From Camillea tinctor (Eukaryota; Ascomycota; Sordariomycetes; Xylariales; Xylariaceae), in NCBI GenBank assembly GCA_022578605.1, contig MU394055.1, positions 624,902 through 688,901 on the forward strand: a stretch of DNA of 64,000 nt, in the 5' to 3' direction. Within the stretch, counting starts at the first letter, position 1, and each line of letters starts with the position of its first letter. The position numbers were made by a program, and so were the translations under genes. Below, piece by piece: positions 61,167 through 64,000 of the stretch. The notes under the pieces were generated by a model, which made no database searches, was not told the DNA's origin, and saw nothing but the letters and a program-made list of their open reading frames with translations.

Positions 61167-64000
61167 TTAAAAATAACCCCTACGTGCCTGTGCATCCGGT
61201 GTGGCAGTATGCCCGAGTGGTGCTGCAGCATCGAGCAGACTGACATTCGAGTATTCATCCGCTCCATCTCTTATTCGACTATGTCCATTTGAAATCTCGG
61301 ATGTTGTGCGGGCAAGTGGGCTTCGGCCAAGACCCGGAGCATGGTAGCCCGCTGGATATGTTGCGCCATCAATGCCAGGGGTAGGGGTGCTGTCCATATC
61401 GTACGGGCCCGTGTGGAAGGAGGATGCAGGCGAACCGGGTCGAGATGGATGCCAAGTACTGGGGGTGCCGGGGCGCGACAAGTCAGACGGGTGGCCATAA
61501 AGTTCCCCATCTCCGCCAAATTGGTCCCGGAATCCTGCGTGGTTACGATAATGCTCGAAATCCATCTCCGCCTCGTTGACGAGCTCGAATGGTGCTGCCG
61601 TCCCGTTCGCATTTGACTGATTTAGGTCGTGAGTAGACATCCTCTGCATCCTGTATGTTTCTCCGTAGTCGCCCATGTCGTCCAACCCAGTATCTAAGTG
61701 ACCCTGGTAAATTTGCTTAAGCAGGTGCTGCGATTTGGCGTGAACCATTGGTACCATGAGCTTCTGGTAAAGCGCTGGGTGACCAAACCGGACGCCGACG
61801 CGGTCACGTTTCGACTTCTTCTGCAGCCCTTCCTCCATGCTCTTCCGGACTCCTCTACTGTAGAAATTCTGTTCATCGTCGAAAGTGCGTTTGCAATACC
61901 ACTTGAACGCACCCACTACAACTACCAACGGCAACATAAGAAAGACCTGCGAGTAGGACTCCTTCCTTGCAATGATAAACAGGAGGGTGACGAGGTTGGC
62001 TAACAAGCTAGCAAAGAGGACCCGATTGAAAAGAATGCGCCAAAATGCACCCCCACTCTCGTGTTTAGTGATGAACACATACCTGAAAAACAATATCGTT
62101 AAGCGATTGCCTCAAAGTTACATCCCGATAGGGGGCATTCAACTTACAGAAGAAGATACTTCTTGAGGTAACTATCAATAGTGAAGTACAAAGCAGTAAC
62201 AGGTAATACCAAGGGTTGGAAAGGCGCGAACACCAAGGCAATAGTGCTGTAGAATAAAAAGTTATTGTAGTATGCCGCAAAGTCGAAAGGCTGGGGCGCA
62301 GTAAGTTCGATGAGCTCTCTAGGAGTTGGACTGAAGAGTTTGCGATTGATGTAACCCATCGATAACTTCGTGACCTGAGATATATCCAAAGCAGCGCCGA
62401 AATTTCGCTGAAGCAGGTAATTGAGCCAGAACGGCGAAACGTCACAGAAGGCTGTCATGAGATTGCCGAAAGGATCGGAGCCAACGATGGCTGACCAAAG
62501 ATCTGTGTCGGCCTTGGCGTTCACGACGGCAGTCCCGTATTTCCAAGCTGTAGAGAATAAACTGAATACGATCAAGTTGTTGAAGCAGAAGAATGCATAA
62601 AGACTGTGTGTCACATGTCGTTCTCGTTGGGTCTTGGAGTAGTCTCCGGCGTACATTGATAGGCGTCGGAAGATGACTGGAAGAAGCATATAAAATAGAG
62701 TCGTGATAAGCGGCGCCGCAATACCTTGAATAGCACCCCATGTCTTGGGATCCTTCTGAAGTAGAGTGTCAAATGCTGGCCAAACTGAGCCAAGGTTGCT
62801 CAAATTAGCAAGGAACACGGCAATGAGAGCGTTGGGAACGGTCCAGACTAGAGTTAAAAGCGTAACCCATAGGTTGTTCATGAATGATCTCCAAACGCGA
62901 CTCTTGCGATCTAGGGGAAGATTCTCCCAGATTAGGTCACTAGGTTTAGGAGCTAATTGGACAGTAGTACCGCGCGGGTGCTTGCTTTTCGCGGCGAACG
63001 CTACCTCGTGGGCTTGCTCGATGCTGGGATAGCTAGCGAAACCATAGGGTAGAGCATCCCTGTTGTTGGCAGACTTTCTGAGCTCTATGATCTCGGTTTT
63101 GAGCCGTTCGATTCGGGAAGTTAAGTAATCGATCGCATCAACTTTCGTGCCAGGCGCGCGTGACTTGTCTCCCTTCTGAGTTTTGCACATTGGTCGTTTC
63201 GCTGGTAGCTTGTTTGGATTCTTGAGATACTTTGCCAGAACAGCTTCTAACTCTTTGACGGCCTCCTGGTGCTCTTCAATTTTCTCGGAAAGGCCCTTGA
63301 CATTGCGTGCAATGATACCCGATGGGTCTCCAATGACGTCTACTTCGTCCACAATTCTAGACACGCCTTCATCACTGCAATAACTCTTGGGAATGTCGGT
63401 AACCTATATTACGATTAGTATATTCACCATTCATGGGATAATGTGTGATATATCGGGGAGGAATGGGGGGGATGTGGGGGGTATATCGAGCTATGTCATA
63501 TGAAGGGGCTATGTCGATTCGATTATCATAGCCAATCGTGTGTGTACAATATGATATATGTATAGAAGTTGTATAAGCTATACGTACCATGAGTGTTCGT
63601 GAATGAAGGCTTTCTTGATATTCTGGGCTGTCGAAATATCCGCGCCTTAAACGTGTGACGGCTTTATAGTTCGACCACAGAAAGAAGCACAAAACGCCGG
63701 TAAAGACGTATGACACGATAACATGGGCCCAACAAGCCTTACCCCATACTCCTAATGGTGTAAGCTTCATGAAGAAGTTTGTTGAATCTGATGTGTTATT
63801 GGTGTTATTTTCAATTATATTGAGGGGAATATACACTCCGCAGCCAACGGCGGAGAGAATAATGAAGATATTGCGGCTCATCTTAATGAAGCGTAAGAAT
63901 ACGGTAGCATCAACACCTATCTTCTCCACAAGAACCTGCTCGCGGGTTTTGACGACAGGTTGAACCCAACCAAATACGCCATTGGTGACGGGCGGCGGTG
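61167..64000 (-). CDS. OSCA/CSC1-like stress-gated cation channel, 5' end missing
   Basis: Runs off the right edge on the minus strand. Visible exons: 64000-63588, 63403-62148 and 62082-61167 (introns 184 and 65 nt), about 860 codons. The first piece carries WVQPVVKTREQ and DATVFLRF, the start of the extracellular and first membrane segment (RSN1_TM). A cytosolic region with a coiled-coil-like, charged stretch follows (PHM7_cyt), then the seven-segment channel core (RSN1_7TM) with PSDLIWENLPLDRKSR at its entry. The last exon has a membrane segment, YKR-type basic stretch and a Ser/Pro/Gly-rich tail ending RRGYF. Relatives are calcium-permeable channels opened by osmotic or mechanical stress at the plasma membrane. 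Only the N-terminal membrane helix appears to be missing. Confidence 0.93.

Noticed and set aside
1..64000. CRISPR array, bacterial operon or phage features
   Set aside because: Spliceosomal introns and fungal gene families throughout; no spaced direct repeats seen.
1..64000. Secondary-metabolite gene cluster
   Set aside because: No polyketide synthase, peptide synthetase, terpene cyclase or cluster regulator is present.

Overview
The window is nuclear DNA of a filamentous ascomycete (Pezizomycotina), most likely a Sordariomycete. Reasons: protein genes carry short GT-AG introns (about 49-190 nt) with CTRAY-like branch sites; there is a class III chitin synthase of the kind found only in filamentous fungi; several genes belong to fungal families (OPT transporter, DUF3405, DUF1996, STAND/NACHT receptor); and intergenic DNA is full of pyrimidine tracts and short TAGGTA/TACCTA words. 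Species cannot be read from the sequence.

Layout. At the left edge (1-196, minus) are the first two exons of a probable Opy2-like membrane anchor. Then come a 6 kb spacer, a class III chitin synthase (6160-9124, plus) and an OTU-type deubiquitinase (9922-10941, plus). A broken NACHT/ankyrin STAND receptor (about 11866-14110) is followed by an oligopeptide transporter (14388-16979, minus). After a 3.6 kb AT-rich gap comes inositol-3-phosphate synthase (20592-22311, minus). A 7.8 kb gene-free stretch precedes a two-LIM, paxillin-like protein (30081-32382, plus), and a further 7.9 kb spacer precedes a DUF3405 type II membrane protein (40293-42538, plus). A six-exon gene with a 25-nt micro-exon encodes a fungal multi-pass membrane protein (44064-47377, minus). 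The right part holds an alpha/beta hydrolase (51502-52335, minus), a secreted DUF1996 protein (54771-56062, plus), an UNC93-like MFS protein (56702-58264, minus), a small secreted RlpA-like protein (59079-59453, minus), a probable Ty1/copia fossil (about 60.86-60.95 kb) and the 3' part of an OSCA/CSC1-type cation channel (61167 to the right edge, minus).

Functionally, many genes concern the cell surface: wall chitin synthesis, an osmosensing anchor, an osmo/mechanosensitive channel, a cytoskeletal LIM adaptor, secreted proteins and transporters. Nothing ties them into one pathway or cluster, and each has its own promoter. Genes are unusually widely spaced: about 60% of the window is non-coding, with three gaps of 6-8 kb.

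I found no clear new multi-gene system. The observations most worth following are the receptor pseudogene, which keeps a working-looking intron; the micro-exon; a promoter-like block with no gene behind it (24.66-24.81 kb); a TATA-linked 44-codon frame (18931-19065); and the copia remnant.
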